64,000 bases of DNA, taken from the NCBI RefSeq assembly GCF_014397005.1, contig NZ_JACGWS010000008.1, positions 1-64,000 on the forward strand, given 5' to 3'. This DNA is from Kordia aestuariivivens (GTDB taxonomy: Bacteria; Bacteroidota; Bacteroidia; Flavobacteriales; Flavobacteriaceae). The position numbers were made by a program, and so were the translations under genes. Positions 9,309-17,794 of the stretch are shown here, one piece after another (position 1 is the stretch's first letter; each line of letters begins with the position of its first letter). The notes beneath the pieces were generated by a model. That model searched no databases. It was not told the DNA's origin and worked only from the letters and a program-made list of their open reading frames with translations.

Positions 9309-9379
9309 TATGAAAAAATCAAGGGTTTCCATGCAAAGTAGAAATATTGGATTACATACCAAAATTTAAGTTGGATTAT

Positions 9380-9497
9380 CTGAGCATGTAATTACTGTTT
9401 TTGAATCAAAGAAGCTTGACATTTTATAAATCCTCAAGAAGCCTTTTTTTTATATCTATTTTTTCAATGTTACTTAGCTGTATTATTAACTTAATCA
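9380..9497 (+). promoter_or_regulatory. Upstream element, copy A (protease gene)
   Basis: From CTGAGCA at 9380 to about 9497 this segment aligns with 11151-11262. The best part is GAC(A/G)TTTTATAAATCCTCAA, then AAGCC, a T run, TTTTTTC(A/G)ATGTTA and TTAGC; identity is about 85% by eye over roughly 65 bp. It lies between the leftward regulator gene and the rightward protease gene and contains the near-palindrome at 9418-9435. Confidence 0.65.
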
Positions 9498-9592
9498 AAT
9501 GGAAGCATTCTTTATTGCGATTTTAAGTTTGATAAAAACTATTATCAAATATTGAATGCTAACATAATAACCAAAACAAATATTTATAAATC

Positions 9593-10852
9593 ATGAAAAA
9601 ACATTTTTTGAAATTTTTAGCAATAGCTAGTTTAGCTATCATCGGTTGTCAAACTGAGACTATCGAAAACTCAAATGAGGAGTCAAGTATTCTAAATAAA
9701 AACATCGCCATTTCAGCAACTTTTACCCAAACAGAAAGTTCTCCTATAAAAGGACAATATATTGTTATACTAAATAATGGAGTTTTTAATAAAGCGACAA
9801 ATGGTAAAGGGATTGTTAATTATGAGAGCGCTAAAAAGTCTTTCATGTCTCAAAGTATTGAAAAATTTTCAAATGCCAAATTAGAAAAATCAAGTATTAT
9901 AAATGCTTATGGATTTGCACTTGAAGGTTTTACAGCGAAACTAAATGATGCTCAATTAAAAGTATTGAAAAATGATCCAAGAGTTTCATCAATTGAACAG
10001 GATTATTATGTAGTGCAAAATTTTCCCGCAATAAAAGCTAAACCAGCAGGCGTTGGAAATGGTGGTGGAAACGCAGCACAAGAAGTTCCCTATGGCATTA
10101 CGCGTGTAGGTGGAGGACAAGTCTATACAGGAAGCAAAACTGCTTGGGTGATAGATTCTGGAATTGATTTAGATCATCCAGATCTTAATGTCGATGCGGC
10201 AAGAAGTGCCTCTTATGTTACTAGTGGTGGCGGATCTTCTCCGGATGACCAACATGGACATGGTACTCATGTAGCAGGAACTATTGGAGCAATTGATAAC
10301 AGTATTGGTGTTGTAGGAGTTGCAGCTGGAGTAAATGTAGTAGCAGTAAGAGTAGTAGACAGAAGAGGTTCTGGAGCTGCTTCTTGGTGTGTTTCAGGAG
10401 TTGATTATGTAGCTGCAAATGCGCAAGCAGGAGATGTGGCAAACATGAGTTTAGGGTATCCTGCAAATCCTTCCATTGATCAAGCAGTTATCAATGCATC
10501 AAATTTAGGAATTGAATTTGCTTTAGCCGCTGGAAATGATGGGGCAAATGCAGCAACGGGACCTAGTCCATCACCTGCAAGAGTTAATGGGGCTAATATT
10601 TATACAGTATCTGCTATGGATATAAATGACAATTTTGCTTCTTTTTCAAATTACGGCGAGCCACCAGTTGATTATTGTGCACCTGGAGTAGCTGTTAAAT
10701 CATGCTGGAAAGGCGCTGGTTATAGTACAATAAGCGGAACATCAATGGCATCTCCTCACATGGCAGGTTTGTTAATTTGGGGTAATGTTTCAACGAGTGG
10801 TTTTGTAAATGGAGATCCAGATGGAAACCCAGATCCAATTGCTCATAGATAA
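9593..10852 (+). CDS. Subtilisin-like serine protease (S8), lipoprotein
   Basis: This 419-residue protein has a type II signal peptide ending at Cys19 (LAIIGC), an inhibitor I9 propeptide (about 53-143, QYIVIL...VSSIEQDYYVVQ) and an S8 catalytic domain. The triad is Asp188 (VIDSGIDLDHPDL), His223 (HGHGTHVAGT) and Ser384 (GTSMASPHMAG), with oxyanion Asn315 (AAGND). The length is normal for a minimal extracellular subtilase; there is no T9SS tail. It should mature after propeptide cleavage and act in the envelope. It lies between a TPR-AraC regulator gene and a precursor-like peptide gene and shares an upstream element with that peptide, so a role in peptide maturation or signal processing is possible but unproven. 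Confidence 0.93.
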   Translation: MKKHFLKFLAIASLAIIGCQTETIENSNEESSILNKNIAISATFTQTESSPIKGQYIVILNNGVFNKATNGKGIVNYESAKKSFMSQSIEKFSNAKLEKSSIINAYGFALEGFTAKLNDAQLKVLKNDPRVSSIEQDYYVVQNFPAIKAKPAGVGNGGGNAAQEVPYGITRVGGGQVYTGSKTAWVIDSGIDLDHPDLNVDAARSASYVTSGGGSSPDDQHGHGTHVAGTIGAIDNSIGVVGVAAGVNVVAVRVVDRRGSGAASWCVSGVDYVAANAQAGDVANMSLGYPANPSIDQAVINASNLGIEFALAAGNDGANAATGPSPSPARVNGANIYTVSAMDINDNFASFSNYGEPPVDYCAPGVAVKSCWKGAGYSTISGTSMASPHMAGLLIWGNVSTSGFVNGDPDGNPDPIAHR

Positions 10853-10897
10853 TTACTAGAGAAATTTAATAGCACACAGTTATACAATAAAAATGAG

Positions 10898-10926
10898 AAA
10901 GGATTCCGTACGGAATCCTTTTTTAT
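10898..10926 (+). terminator. Terminator of the protease gene
   Basis: The stem AAAGGATTCCG / CGGAATCCTTT with almost no loop is followed by a T run, 45 bases after the protease stop. Confidence 0.85.
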
Positions 10927-11150
10927 TATGTTAGAAATACACATAAAACCTTATAAATCGTACAGTAAATTTAAGTAATAAATGGTATGCCTGTGAAAGC
11001 TAATTTTATACCTTCTTTCATTAATCGATCTAATATTATGTTTGTACTTAAGTTTAATTTATAAAGCTTCTTTAAATCGCGTTTTGTGCTTGTACTTGGT
11101 AGAAGGTAATTGTTGCTTGGTAGCTTTTACTTATAATTTTATAATCCATA

Positions 11151-11262
11151 CTGAGCAATTGTGGTTTTAAGTCAAAATGCTTCTTGACGTTTTATAAATC
11201 CTCAAAAAGCCTTTTTTTTTCTACTGTTTTTTCGATGTTATTTAGCAGCATTAATAATCTTA
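11151..11262 (+). promoter_or_regulatory. Upstream element, copy B (peptide gene)
   Basis: This is the second copy of the element at 9380-9497. Its near-palindrome GACGTTTTATAAATCCTC (11186-11203) differs from the perfect palindrome at 7593 at two of 18 positions and ends 71 bases before the peptide ATG. A half-like site TTATAAATCGTAC also lies at 10951-10963. The rest of the 10853-11274 gap shows no gene. Confidence 0.65.
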
Positions 11263-11274
11263 AACTTTATAATC

Positions 11275-11502
11275 ATGAAAAAAAAGAATTTAAAAAACTT
11301 AGTCTTAACAAAGGAAACAATTTCTAAAATAAATCCGACAATTGTATATGGAGGAGTAAAAAATGGACGTCCAACAGAGTTGCCTCAACCTCCTATAGAC
11401 ACAATCCGAATTCCGCCAACAACACGGATTCCCGTAGATGTATCTAGAGCAATAACAGTACAACAAACTAACTGCGCAAGTGTTTGTTTTGAGTGTCAAT
11501 AA
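11275..11502 (+). CDS. Precursor-like short peptide with GG leader
   Basis: This 75-residue peptide starts MKKKNLKNLVLTKETISKI and has a double-glycine site YGG at residues 25-27, the classic leader pattern of Bacteroidota RiPP precursors (LxLxKETIxxx...GG). The core holds several Pro and Thr and ends with three Cys (TNCASVCFECQ). Ser/Thr with Cys would allow thioether rings if a modifying enzyme exists, but none is encoded in the window. It follows the protease gene and is preceded by element copy B. Confidence 0.72.
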   Translation: MKKKNLKNLVLTKETISKINPTIVYGGVKNGRPTELPQPPIDTIRIPPTTRIPVDVSRAITVQQTNCASVCFECQ

Positions 11503-11676
11503 ATGACTTTGAGAATACAAAGAAAGCGGTTTTTTACAACCGCTTTCTTTCCTTATCTGTCAATATTTATGTTTTATAAAGAATCCTTTACAATACTATC
11601 TTTCTGAATTGTTGTGGAATCTTTTACAGTATGATATTCTACTAAACTTAGCAATACGTAAATGATTATTAAATTT

Positions 11677-13320
11677 CTATTGATTATCAATTTTTTCAAT
11701 TAATTGTTTAAGCTCATTAGTAATACTATCTTTTATGAACTCTTGTCGCAAGCGCTCTTCTTCAGTATATATTACTTCTTTCGATAAATTTTCAGAAGCT
11801 TGCCATGTTTCACCTAATTGATTTAAAATTTGCGTATTCCATTGTGATGGATGTTTGGCATCAATCCAAACCACATCTTTATACGAAACATCAACCAAGG
11901 CTAAATCGGGTGTAGAACCACCATCAAACTGATCGCTATTTGCACGTTTTGCGGCAATTGTACTCAACATAAATAAACGTCTTTTTCCAGCAATATCGCG
12001 TATAAACGGTCTAAATTCTACAGGTTTATTCACGGTCCAATCGTATTCCTTTTTAGATTCCATCACTTTTGCTGGCATTGCCGAAACACCTGCCAAACCT
12101 TCTTTTCGACTTGCATGATTATAATAGTATACACCTTGACTTCCATCAGCTGGAATAAAAACACTGATGGATAAACCTGTTCGTTTATCGCCAATAGGTT
12201 CCAAACCAAACCAATGATACAAACCGTCATAAGCATTATTCACAGCACCTGTAAACTTGAAATCGGTGACAAATGGTTGTTGATTTTGATCTTCGATTAA
12301 ATCGGGAATTTTCACAGCAGTTTTCTTATTCCATGGCAATGGATCTGTAAATCCGCCTAAAAACATCATCGATTTTGCTTGCAAGCGTGATACTTTTTCA
12401 GAGAGTGTATTTTGTCGTGTTAAGTATGGATATTTTTGAACATCTTCTGCCGAAATAAAAGTTCCTTTTCCAATCAACAAACGCTCAAAATAATCATTAT
12501 GATCTCCTGTTTCTAAAACCATCACGCCACCAAATGTTGGATATGGGAAAAAGAATCCTTTCCATCTAATCAAACTCACAACCTGAACCCAATTTCCAGC
12601 ATCATTCTTCATATAATACGCTTCATGCGGCTCATAATTAAACAATTGCCAAGGATTGAAACGTTGTACAACGGCATTATACGTATTTCTACTAAATGCT
12701 AACGATTCACCAATGGAAAACACTGCGGAAATTCGATTCTCGTTCGCAAAGCGAGGAGAAGGCGATGTACTCGAAACCGAGAATAACTCTTCAATATTAT
12801 CATTCGTACGTTGAATAAAATATTCCTGAGAAGGTTGTACTGCCATTGTCCACTGATTGCGATCGTCTACACGAACCAACTGTGGAGCCGAAACTTCCTG
12901 TGTTTCAGAAATAGATTCGTACGCCATTGTTTTGATATTATTGTACGGTTGAATACGTTCGTTTCGACTCAAAGGTAACTTTGAAATTTCTTGAAGATTC
13001 ATGTCATTAAACACATTGTACGTTTGTATATATTCATACATGCCAACATTCCAAAACAATACATAAATCAGCGCAATAGATGCCAATGTAAGTATTCCTT
13101 TGAATATCTTTTTCATCACGTTTGCAGCTTTCCGAAACGATCGTATTCCGAAATAAATAATGACTACAAATAATAATAAAACAAACAAGTACTTTCTTAA
13201 AAAGAGTAAAAACGGCTGGTAATCATCTCTCAAAATAAAAAGTGCACTAAAAACAATCAATCCTATTATAATTAGAATAATTTTTTGTTTTGCTCCACGG
13301 TTCCAAAATCTTTTTAACAT
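11677..13320 (-). CDS. Unrecognised membrane-anchored protein (547 residues)
   Basis: I do not recognise this family. Three hydrophobic segments (about 13-28, 38-58 and 73-95) are followed by a large soluble domain of about 430 residues rich in aromatic and beta-type sequence (FNPWQLFNYEPHEAYYMK, FFFPYPTFGGVMVLE, YDGLYHWFGLEP). The C-terminal 50 residues are charged and probably helical. It ends a leftward trio: the 415-residue protein, the 172-residue membrane protein, then this one, 10 bases apart. A membrane-complex component is inferred from order only. Confidence 0.8.
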   Translation of the reverse strand: MLKRFWNRGAKQKIILIIIGLIVFSALFILRDDYQPFLLFLRKYLFVLLLFVVIIYFGIRSFRKAANVMKKIFKGILTLASIALIYVLFWNVGMYEYIQTYNVFNDMNLQEISKLPLSRNERIQPYNNIKTMAYESISETQEVSAPQLVRVDDRNQWTMAVQPSQEYFIQRTNDNIEELFSVSSTSPSPRFANENRISAVFSIGESLAFSRNTYNAVVQRFNPWQLFNYEPHEAYYMKNDAGNWVQVVSLIRWKGFFFPYPTFGGVMVLETGDHNDYFERLLIGKGTFISAEDVQKYPYLTRQNTLSEKVSRLQAKSMMFLGGFTDPLPWNKKTAVKIPDLIEDQNQQPFVTDFKFTGAVNNAYDGLYHWFGLEPIGDKRTGLSISVFIPADGSQGVYYYNHASRKEGLAGVSAMPAKVMESKKEYDWTVNKPVEFRPFIRDIAGKRRLFMLSTIAAKRANSDQFDGGSTPDLALVDVSYKDVVWIDAKHPSQWNTQILNQLGETWQASENLSKEVIYTEEERLRQEFIKDSITNELKQLIEKIDNQ

Positions 13321-13330
13321 AGTTCTTATT

Positions 13331-13849
13331 TTATAATAATCCTTTATCTTTTAAACGTTCTCTACCGCTTTTCTTAGGCGTTTCAGGGTCGGTTGAAGTT
13401 TCCTCCGTAGTTGTTTCTTCTTTCGAAAAACTAGCGGCAGCTTCTTGTCCTTTTGTTTTAATATCGTCAATAATATCTTTGCTCGTATCGACAACTTTGT
13501 CAATAATTTCTTCAGATTTGTCTTTTACATCCACCACAAGATTTGCAATATAAATTCCAATCATTGTTCCGATTACTCCAGAAACAAAATATTCTATTCT
13601 AGGACCAAAAGGAAGTAAAAGAAAAACGAGTACAACAATGATAAATAGTATATTCACATAAATCAGTCTTGGAATAAATTCCTGTTGTACAAAAAAACCT
13701 TTTCTGCTTGTCGGCTTCATTTGTAATTCTTCTGAATGTGTAATTTTATTGATTGCTCTATAAAACCAATTATTTTTAGCTTCGAGCCAATACATGGCAA
13801 TTCCAAAAACAATGCTCGATATAAATATGATGATGTCAAATGTGATCAT
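13331..13849 (-). CDS. Small membrane protein with charged tail (172 residues)
   Basis: An N-terminal hydrophobic helix (4-20) and a strong pair of helices (about 62-100: IYVNILFIIVVLVFLLLPFG, then VSGVIGTMIGIYIANLVV) are followed by a long charged tail rich in Asp, Lys, Glu and Thr, ending SGRERLKDKGLL. The tail has YtxH-like character (VKDKSEEIIDKVVDTSKDI), but I would not assign a family. Its ATG overlaps the stop of the upstream gene (ATGA), which points to translational coupling with the 415-residue protein. Confidence 0.82.
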   Translation of the reverse strand: MITFDIIIFISSIVFGIAMYWLEAKNNWFYRAINKITHSEELQMKPTSRKGFFVQQEFIPRLIYVNILFIIVVLVFLLLPFGPRIEYFVSGVIGTMIGIYIANLVVDVKDKSEEIIDKVVDTSKDIIDDIKTKGQEAAASFSKEETTTEETSTDPETPKKSGRERLKDKGLL

Positions 13850-15093
13850 GAGTTCCAGGTGTTTTGTTTAATTAATTTGATGACCCAATCCTGATATGAT
13901 GTGTCCCAAGCGGTATATTCTGTGTAAAATGTTTCTTTGTCATACCAATATAAGAAAAGCGGATCTTTATATGCTGATGTTTTTACAATCAATTTCCAAA
14001 CGAGTTCTTGTTCTTCCATCGGTAATTCTGGTGTTGGAATTTGTATACATGCCAACACTTCGGGCGTTAATCCACCTTCAATATCTAAGGCATTTGCTTT
14101 TTTAGCATTTGCTTGTAAGCGATCTAAAATTTGAACTTGCTTTCGCGCATCAGCGGTTAAACGATTCAAATAGCGTTTGTATACATTTGAATTTTCTAAA
14201 ATTTCATTTAATGAATGTGTTGCATCTTTTATATGTGTTGAAAAAATAATTTTTTGTACACGTTCGTAATAGCCAGAAGCAACACTGTGTTCCGGATCGA
14301 GAACAATCATTTTTTCTGAAGCTAAGGCACTATAAAAACGTCCATCTTCAATATGAAAAGCGTGTGTTTTGCTAGAAGTTTTCACTTTTTCGGCTTGTTC
14401 TTTTGATTCAAAAATTAAAATGTTTTTCCCGCTTCCTTTTCTTCTAAACACAAATACGCCACCAAATGCTCTTGTATAAAATGAACTTGTTTTGTAATCA
14501 ATGCTTTCCATGTGTAGCGTTCGCGATCGCAAATCGCCGTGCTTTCTGGCGGAAGCCAAAATTTTTAAATGTAATTTTTCATCTAAAAAGTTATCGCCTT
14601 GATGAAATTCTTCGACGAGTTGTAATTGTTTTTTTTGTACGCTGTATAAATCGTCAACTACACTAAAATCAATCGTAATTTGATTGTACTTTAATAAATC
14701 TTCTGGTTCGTAAAACGCATCTATGAATTGATCTAAATCGACACAAATAGCTGCATCACGCGTAATATCTTTAATCGCATCTTTATGTTCTTTAAACACT
14801 AAGGTCATAATTTCTCTATCAAAACTATGAAAAGGAGAATACGCAGGTTTTTCGTTTTGCTTTGGCGAAAGAATAATGGCGTTCGGATTGGCTTCACCAG
14901 AATTCAAATACAGAAAGTCATCTTTTTCATCGGCAATTTCTGGGCTCCAACCCATTGCGTCAATATGAAAACTGCGCAATTGTGTGGGTGCGGTTCCAAT
15001 AAAAGAAAGACATTTATTATAGCGTTCTACTAGAGCGCCTGTAACAGGTACTAAGGCTGCGCCAAATAATTCAGATCGTTTTAATTTTTCCAT
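13846..15093 (-). CDS. Uncharacterised conserved protein (415 residues)
   Basis: This soluble protein has no signal peptide or TM helix. It opens with LKRSELFGAALVPVTGALVERYN and has a recognisable SFHIDAMGWSPEIADE stretch. It recalls an uncharacterised DUF family (my memory suggests DUF6638) that elsewhere lies beside AAA+ ATPases; I cannot verify that here. No catalytic motif is evident. It is the first gene of the leftward trio and probably belongs with the AAA+ gene set at 20766-25424, about 5.7 kb away on the same strand. Confidence 0.8.
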   Translation of the reverse strand: MEKLKRSELFGAALVPVTGALVERYNKCLSFIGTAPTQLRSFHIDAMGWSPEIADEKDDFLYLNSGEANPNAIILSPKQNEKPAYSPFHSFDREIMTLVFKEHKDAIKDITRDAAICVDLDQFIDAFYEPEDLLKYNQITIDFSVVDDLYSVQKKQLQLVEEFHQGDNFLDEKLHLKILASARKHGDLRSRTLHMESIDYKTSSFYTRAFGGVFVFRRKGSGKNILIFESKEQAEKVKTSSKTHAFHIEDGRFYSALASEKMIVLDPEHSVASGYYERVQKIIFSTHIKDATHSLNEILENSNVYKRYLNRLTADARKQVQILDRLQANAKKANALDIEGGLTPEVLACIQIPTPELPMEEQELVWKLIVKTSAYKDPLFLYWYDKETFYTEYTAWDTSYQDWVIKLIKQNTWNS

Positions 15094-15269
15094 TCGTTAT
15101 AAAAATTCACCTTTTTAACAAAAATAAGGTATCTCTTGCTAAGATACTTTATAAGTAGCTAATTTTTGTTTCTTGTTACAGATAAAGGAAATAGTGATAA
15201 AATAATTTTTCTTTCAAGCATAAAAAAGTAAATATAAACACAGTGTTTTTGATGAAAACTAGCAGGAGT

Positions 15270-15311
15270 TTTATAGTCTGAAATTCAATAATTAAGAGTC
15301 GAAATTGTTGA
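15270..15311 (+). promoter_or_regulatory. Two spaced AGTC(T)GAAATT motifs before a peptide gene
   Basis: TTTATAGTCTGAAATT and AGTCGAAATTGTT lie about 22 bases apart, two helical turns. A near-identical TTTATAGTCGAAATTGTTAG lies at 16003-16022, upstream of the peptide gene on the other strand. Downstream, TTTTTTTGACG and TACCTTCG (about 15330-15360) resemble -33 and -7 promoter elements with a short spacer. Confidence 0.4.
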
Positions 15312-15390
15312 ATGCCGATTATAGGTGTTTTTTTGACGCTGTGTAGTGCTATACCTTCGATGCATATTAATCTATTAAAATATTAAAAAG

Positions 15391-15570
15391 ATGAAAAAAA
15401 AGAATTTTAAATCGCTTAAGTTGAATAAATCAATTGTAAATTCTTTCTCTGTTTTTGGAGGAGAAGGAAAAACGGAAATGTGTGGATTAGGCTCTTTTGT
15501 TGTTCCTGTTGATTGCCCACTTGGACCTCGTGATGATACTTATGATGTGGGTTGTTCGGATACAATCTAG
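15391..15570 (+). CDS. Precursor-like short peptide with GG leader (59 residues)
   Basis: The ATG at 15391 opens a 59-codon frame. Its leader MKKKNFKSLKLNKSIVNSF is followed by VFGG (residues 21-24), and the 35-residue core has Cys at three places (EMCGLG, VDCPLG, VGCSDTI) plus several Asp. The leader resembles that of the 75-residue peptide at 11275. An A-rich stretch precedes the ATG and a strong terminator follows. No modifying enzyme is seen. Confidence 0.68.
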   Translation: MKKKNFKSLKLNKSIVNSFSVFGGEGKTEMCGLGSFVVPVDCPLGPRDDTYDVGCSDTI

Positions 15571-15617
15571 GAAATTATTAATGTTGCCAATCTAAAAGGT
15601 AGACATGAGATTGAATG

Positions 15618-15658
15618 AAAAAGCCTTAACGTTTATTTAAACAAACGTTAAGGCTTTT
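15618..15658. terminator. Bidirectional terminator between convergent peptide genes
   Basis: AAAAGCCTTAACGTTT / AAACGTTAAGGCTTTT forms a 16-bp stem around a short ATTTAAAC-type loop, with an A run before and a T run after. It serves the rightward peptide gene at 15391 and the leftward one at 15694. Confidence 0.88.
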
Positions 15659-15693
15659 AAATTCTTTTTTACTGTAAACGTAGCATGTCATTC

Positions 15694-15945
15694 CTAAATT
15701 AAGCAATTTGATTCTTTTGTTTTAGCACTTCCATTTTGTCTAGTTGCACCAGGTGTAGTAGCTGTGCAAGGACTAAATATATTTGTAGTATTATTACAAC
15801 CTTCACAGTTTGTTAGGCAAGTTATAGAGTTGTTACCTGTGTTATCACAAATTGTATCAGTATTAGAATTTTCTGATTTACCAATGATTTGATGCACATT
15901 TCCAATTGCTGCAATTTGAATTTTTTTTAACGTTAATTTTTTCAT
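15694..15945 (-). CDS. Cys-rich precursor-like peptide (83 residues)
   Basis: The N-terminus MKKLTLKKIQIAAIGNVHQIIGK fits a RiPP-type leader, with IGK in place of GG. The core has six Cys, five of them between about residues 33 and 57 (DTICDN, ITCLTNCEGC, FSPC) and one near the end (NCLI), with many Thr, Ser and Asn. It lies 100 bases downstream of the TPR-AraC regulator gene at 16046, mirroring the regulator-peptide order at 7328-9308. Confidence 0.65.
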   Translation of the reverse strand: MKKLTLKKIQIAAIGNVHQIIGKSENSNTDTICDNTGNNSITCLTNCEGCNNTTNIFSPCTATTPGATRQNGSAKTKESNCLI

Positions 15946-16045
15946 GTGTCTAAATATTTATTTTTTGGCTAATATAGAAGTCTACTTCTCTGAATTCAAG
16001 CCTTTATAGTCGAAATTGTTAGATTTAGAGCACTATTTTGCAGTA

Positions 16046-17761
16046 TTATGATGCTGTCTCGTTTAGCTTTTTTATGTAATATGAAGGATACAGTTTGGTA
16101 CGTCTTTTAAAATCTTTGGAGAATGATTCTGCAGAGTTATACCCTAATTCAGAAGCGATTGATTTGATATTATACGCTCTAAATTTTTTATCAGTTTGGA
16201 GTTTTTCCAAAGCGTAGTCAATGCGAAGATCCGTAATGTATTGGATAAACTTTTTTTGCTTGTGAATTTGAATCACTTTTGATAAATATGTACTATTTGT
16301 ATTCGTTTTGTTAGCTACAAAGTTTAAAGAACAATTCTTTTTTAGAAATTGTTCATTCTTTTCAAAACTATCTAATCCTTGTAAAATTTTTAAAACATTT
16401 TCTTTACTGATGTTGATCTCTTTAGAAGACGATTTTTTATCTTTTGGATTTTTTAATTCTTCTACAATTAGTTGAAATTGTTTGCTATTTTGTGATTGTC
16501 TTCTTTTGTAATAGCCAATAATAATTATGATGATGAATAGTAAGGAAAAAACTATAATTCCATGGTTGTATTTTTTCTCTTCAAGATTATTTTGTAGCAA
16601 ATCAATTTTGTCTTTAAAAACGACTACATCATATTTTTTATATAGCTTTTCTTGACCTTGCTGACTTAAATCATCATTTTTTGCATCTTTTTGATAGAAT
16701 AAATTAAAGTATTTAATAGCGTTTTCTGAATCACTTTTTTGTTCATATGACTTAGCCATCAGAATATACAATTCTTGTAAATCTGGAAAATCTGCTTTCG
16801 TTTGTTTTATTAAAGAATCTGTTTTGGTAAAGTATGTAATGGCTTTATCATAGTTGCCTTTTACATAATAGTTTTTACCTCTATACAGGTATAAGATTAA
16901 AAGTCGATTCGGAAGGTGTAGATTATATATTAAATCTTCCGCTTTTATTAAATCGGTGGTTGATTGCTCAATGTTTCCTTCTTCATGATGAATAATACCT
17001 TTGAGTCTTAACGATATAGCAAATGCTTCATTATCATTGTAGTGCAAGCTTTTGTCTATAGCAATAGTATTGTAGTAATGTGCAGAATCTAAATATTTTT
17101 TTTCACTTTTCCCTTTGTCTATGAATAGATTTGTATAAATGTCACTTATTGTCATGAGTGAATTAATATACGCGACACTATATTTTTCACCATCTTCCTG
17201 TTTTACTAAATTTTCATAAAAAGGAATACTTTTTTTGATCAAATTCAATGCATCTGCGTTGTCGCCAATTTGTGTTTTTATCAACGCAATGTCATTGGCA
17301 ACATTTGCTTGAGCAAAGAGATCATTTTTCTTTTTAGCTATGTCATATACCTTTGTGTAATATTCTATAGCTTGTATATAATCTCCAAATTCATAATAAA
17401 TACTGCCTTTTAAATATAGATGATTGAAAACAAGCTCTTCATCATTTTCGACTTCTTTTATAGCTATATTTATGTGATGTAAAGCACTGTCTTTATTTCT
17501 TAATGTGCTAAAAATACTAGCTAATTGATAATGAATTTTATGTTTTTTAAGCGCTGTATTTTTATTGGATGCTTTTTTTAAAAGAGAGAGTAAGTATTCT
17601 TTTGCTACAATAGGATTTGTTTTTTGGTATTGATAAAATCCTTTTTTTAAACTATCAATTGATAGTTCTTTCAAATCGTTCTGAATTATTTTCTTAGAAG
17701 TTTGCGCATTAGAAAAATTGAAGAAAATAATAAATATAAGTGTGAAGAATAGCTTATTCAT
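16046..17761 (-). CDS. Membrane TPR regulator with C-terminal AraC-type HTH
   Basis: This 571-residue protein has a signal peptide (MNKLFFTLIFIIFFNFSNAQ), about seven TPRs (50-370), a TM helix (about 400-416, IIVFSLLFIIIIIIGYY) and an AraC/XylS-type C-terminus (NSTYLSKVIQ, then IASELGYNSAESFSKDFKRRTK and YPSYYIKKL). It is a clear paralogue of the product at 7599-9308, with matching domain order and HTH sequence. Predicted topology puts the TPRs in the periplasm and the HTH in the cytosol. The S26 peptidase gene ends 33 bases upstream and a Cys-rich peptide gene follows, so the three may be cotranscribed. Confidence 0.88.
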   Translation of the reverse strand: MNKLFFTLIFIIFFNFSNAQTSKKIIQNDLKELSIDSLKKGFYQYQKTNPIVAKEYLLSLLKKASNKNTALKKHKIHYQLASIFSTLRNKDSALHHINIAIKEVENDEELVFNHLYLKGSIYYEFGDYIQAIEYYTKVYDIAKKKNDLFAQANVANDIALIKTQIGDNADALNLIKKSIPFYENLVKQEDGEKYSVAYINSLMTISDIYTNLFIDKGKSEKKYLDSAHYYNTIAIDKSLHYNDNEAFAISLRLKGIIHHEEGNIEQSTTDLIKAEDLIYNLHLPNRLLILYLYRGKNYYVKGNYDKAITYFTKTDSLIKQTKADFPDLQELYILMAKSYEQKSDSENAIKYFNLFYQKDAKNDDLSQQGQEKLYKKYDVVVFKDKIDLLQNNLEEKKYNHGIIVFSLLFIIIIIIGYYKRRQSQNSKQFQLIVEELKNPKDKKSSSKEINISKENVLKILQGLDSFEKNEQFLKKNCSLNFVANKTNTNSTYLSKVIQIHKQKKFIQYITDLRIDYALEKLQTDKKFRAYNIKSIASELGYNSAESFSKDFKRRTKLYPSYYIKKLNETAS

Positions 17762-17794
17762 AATTTACCTATGTTGCATACGTTATTTAAAGCA

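Noticed and set aside
10281-10466. Leu-rich minus-strand frame inside the protease gene
   Set aside because: It is a shadow of the GTA/GCA-rich S8 coding strand.
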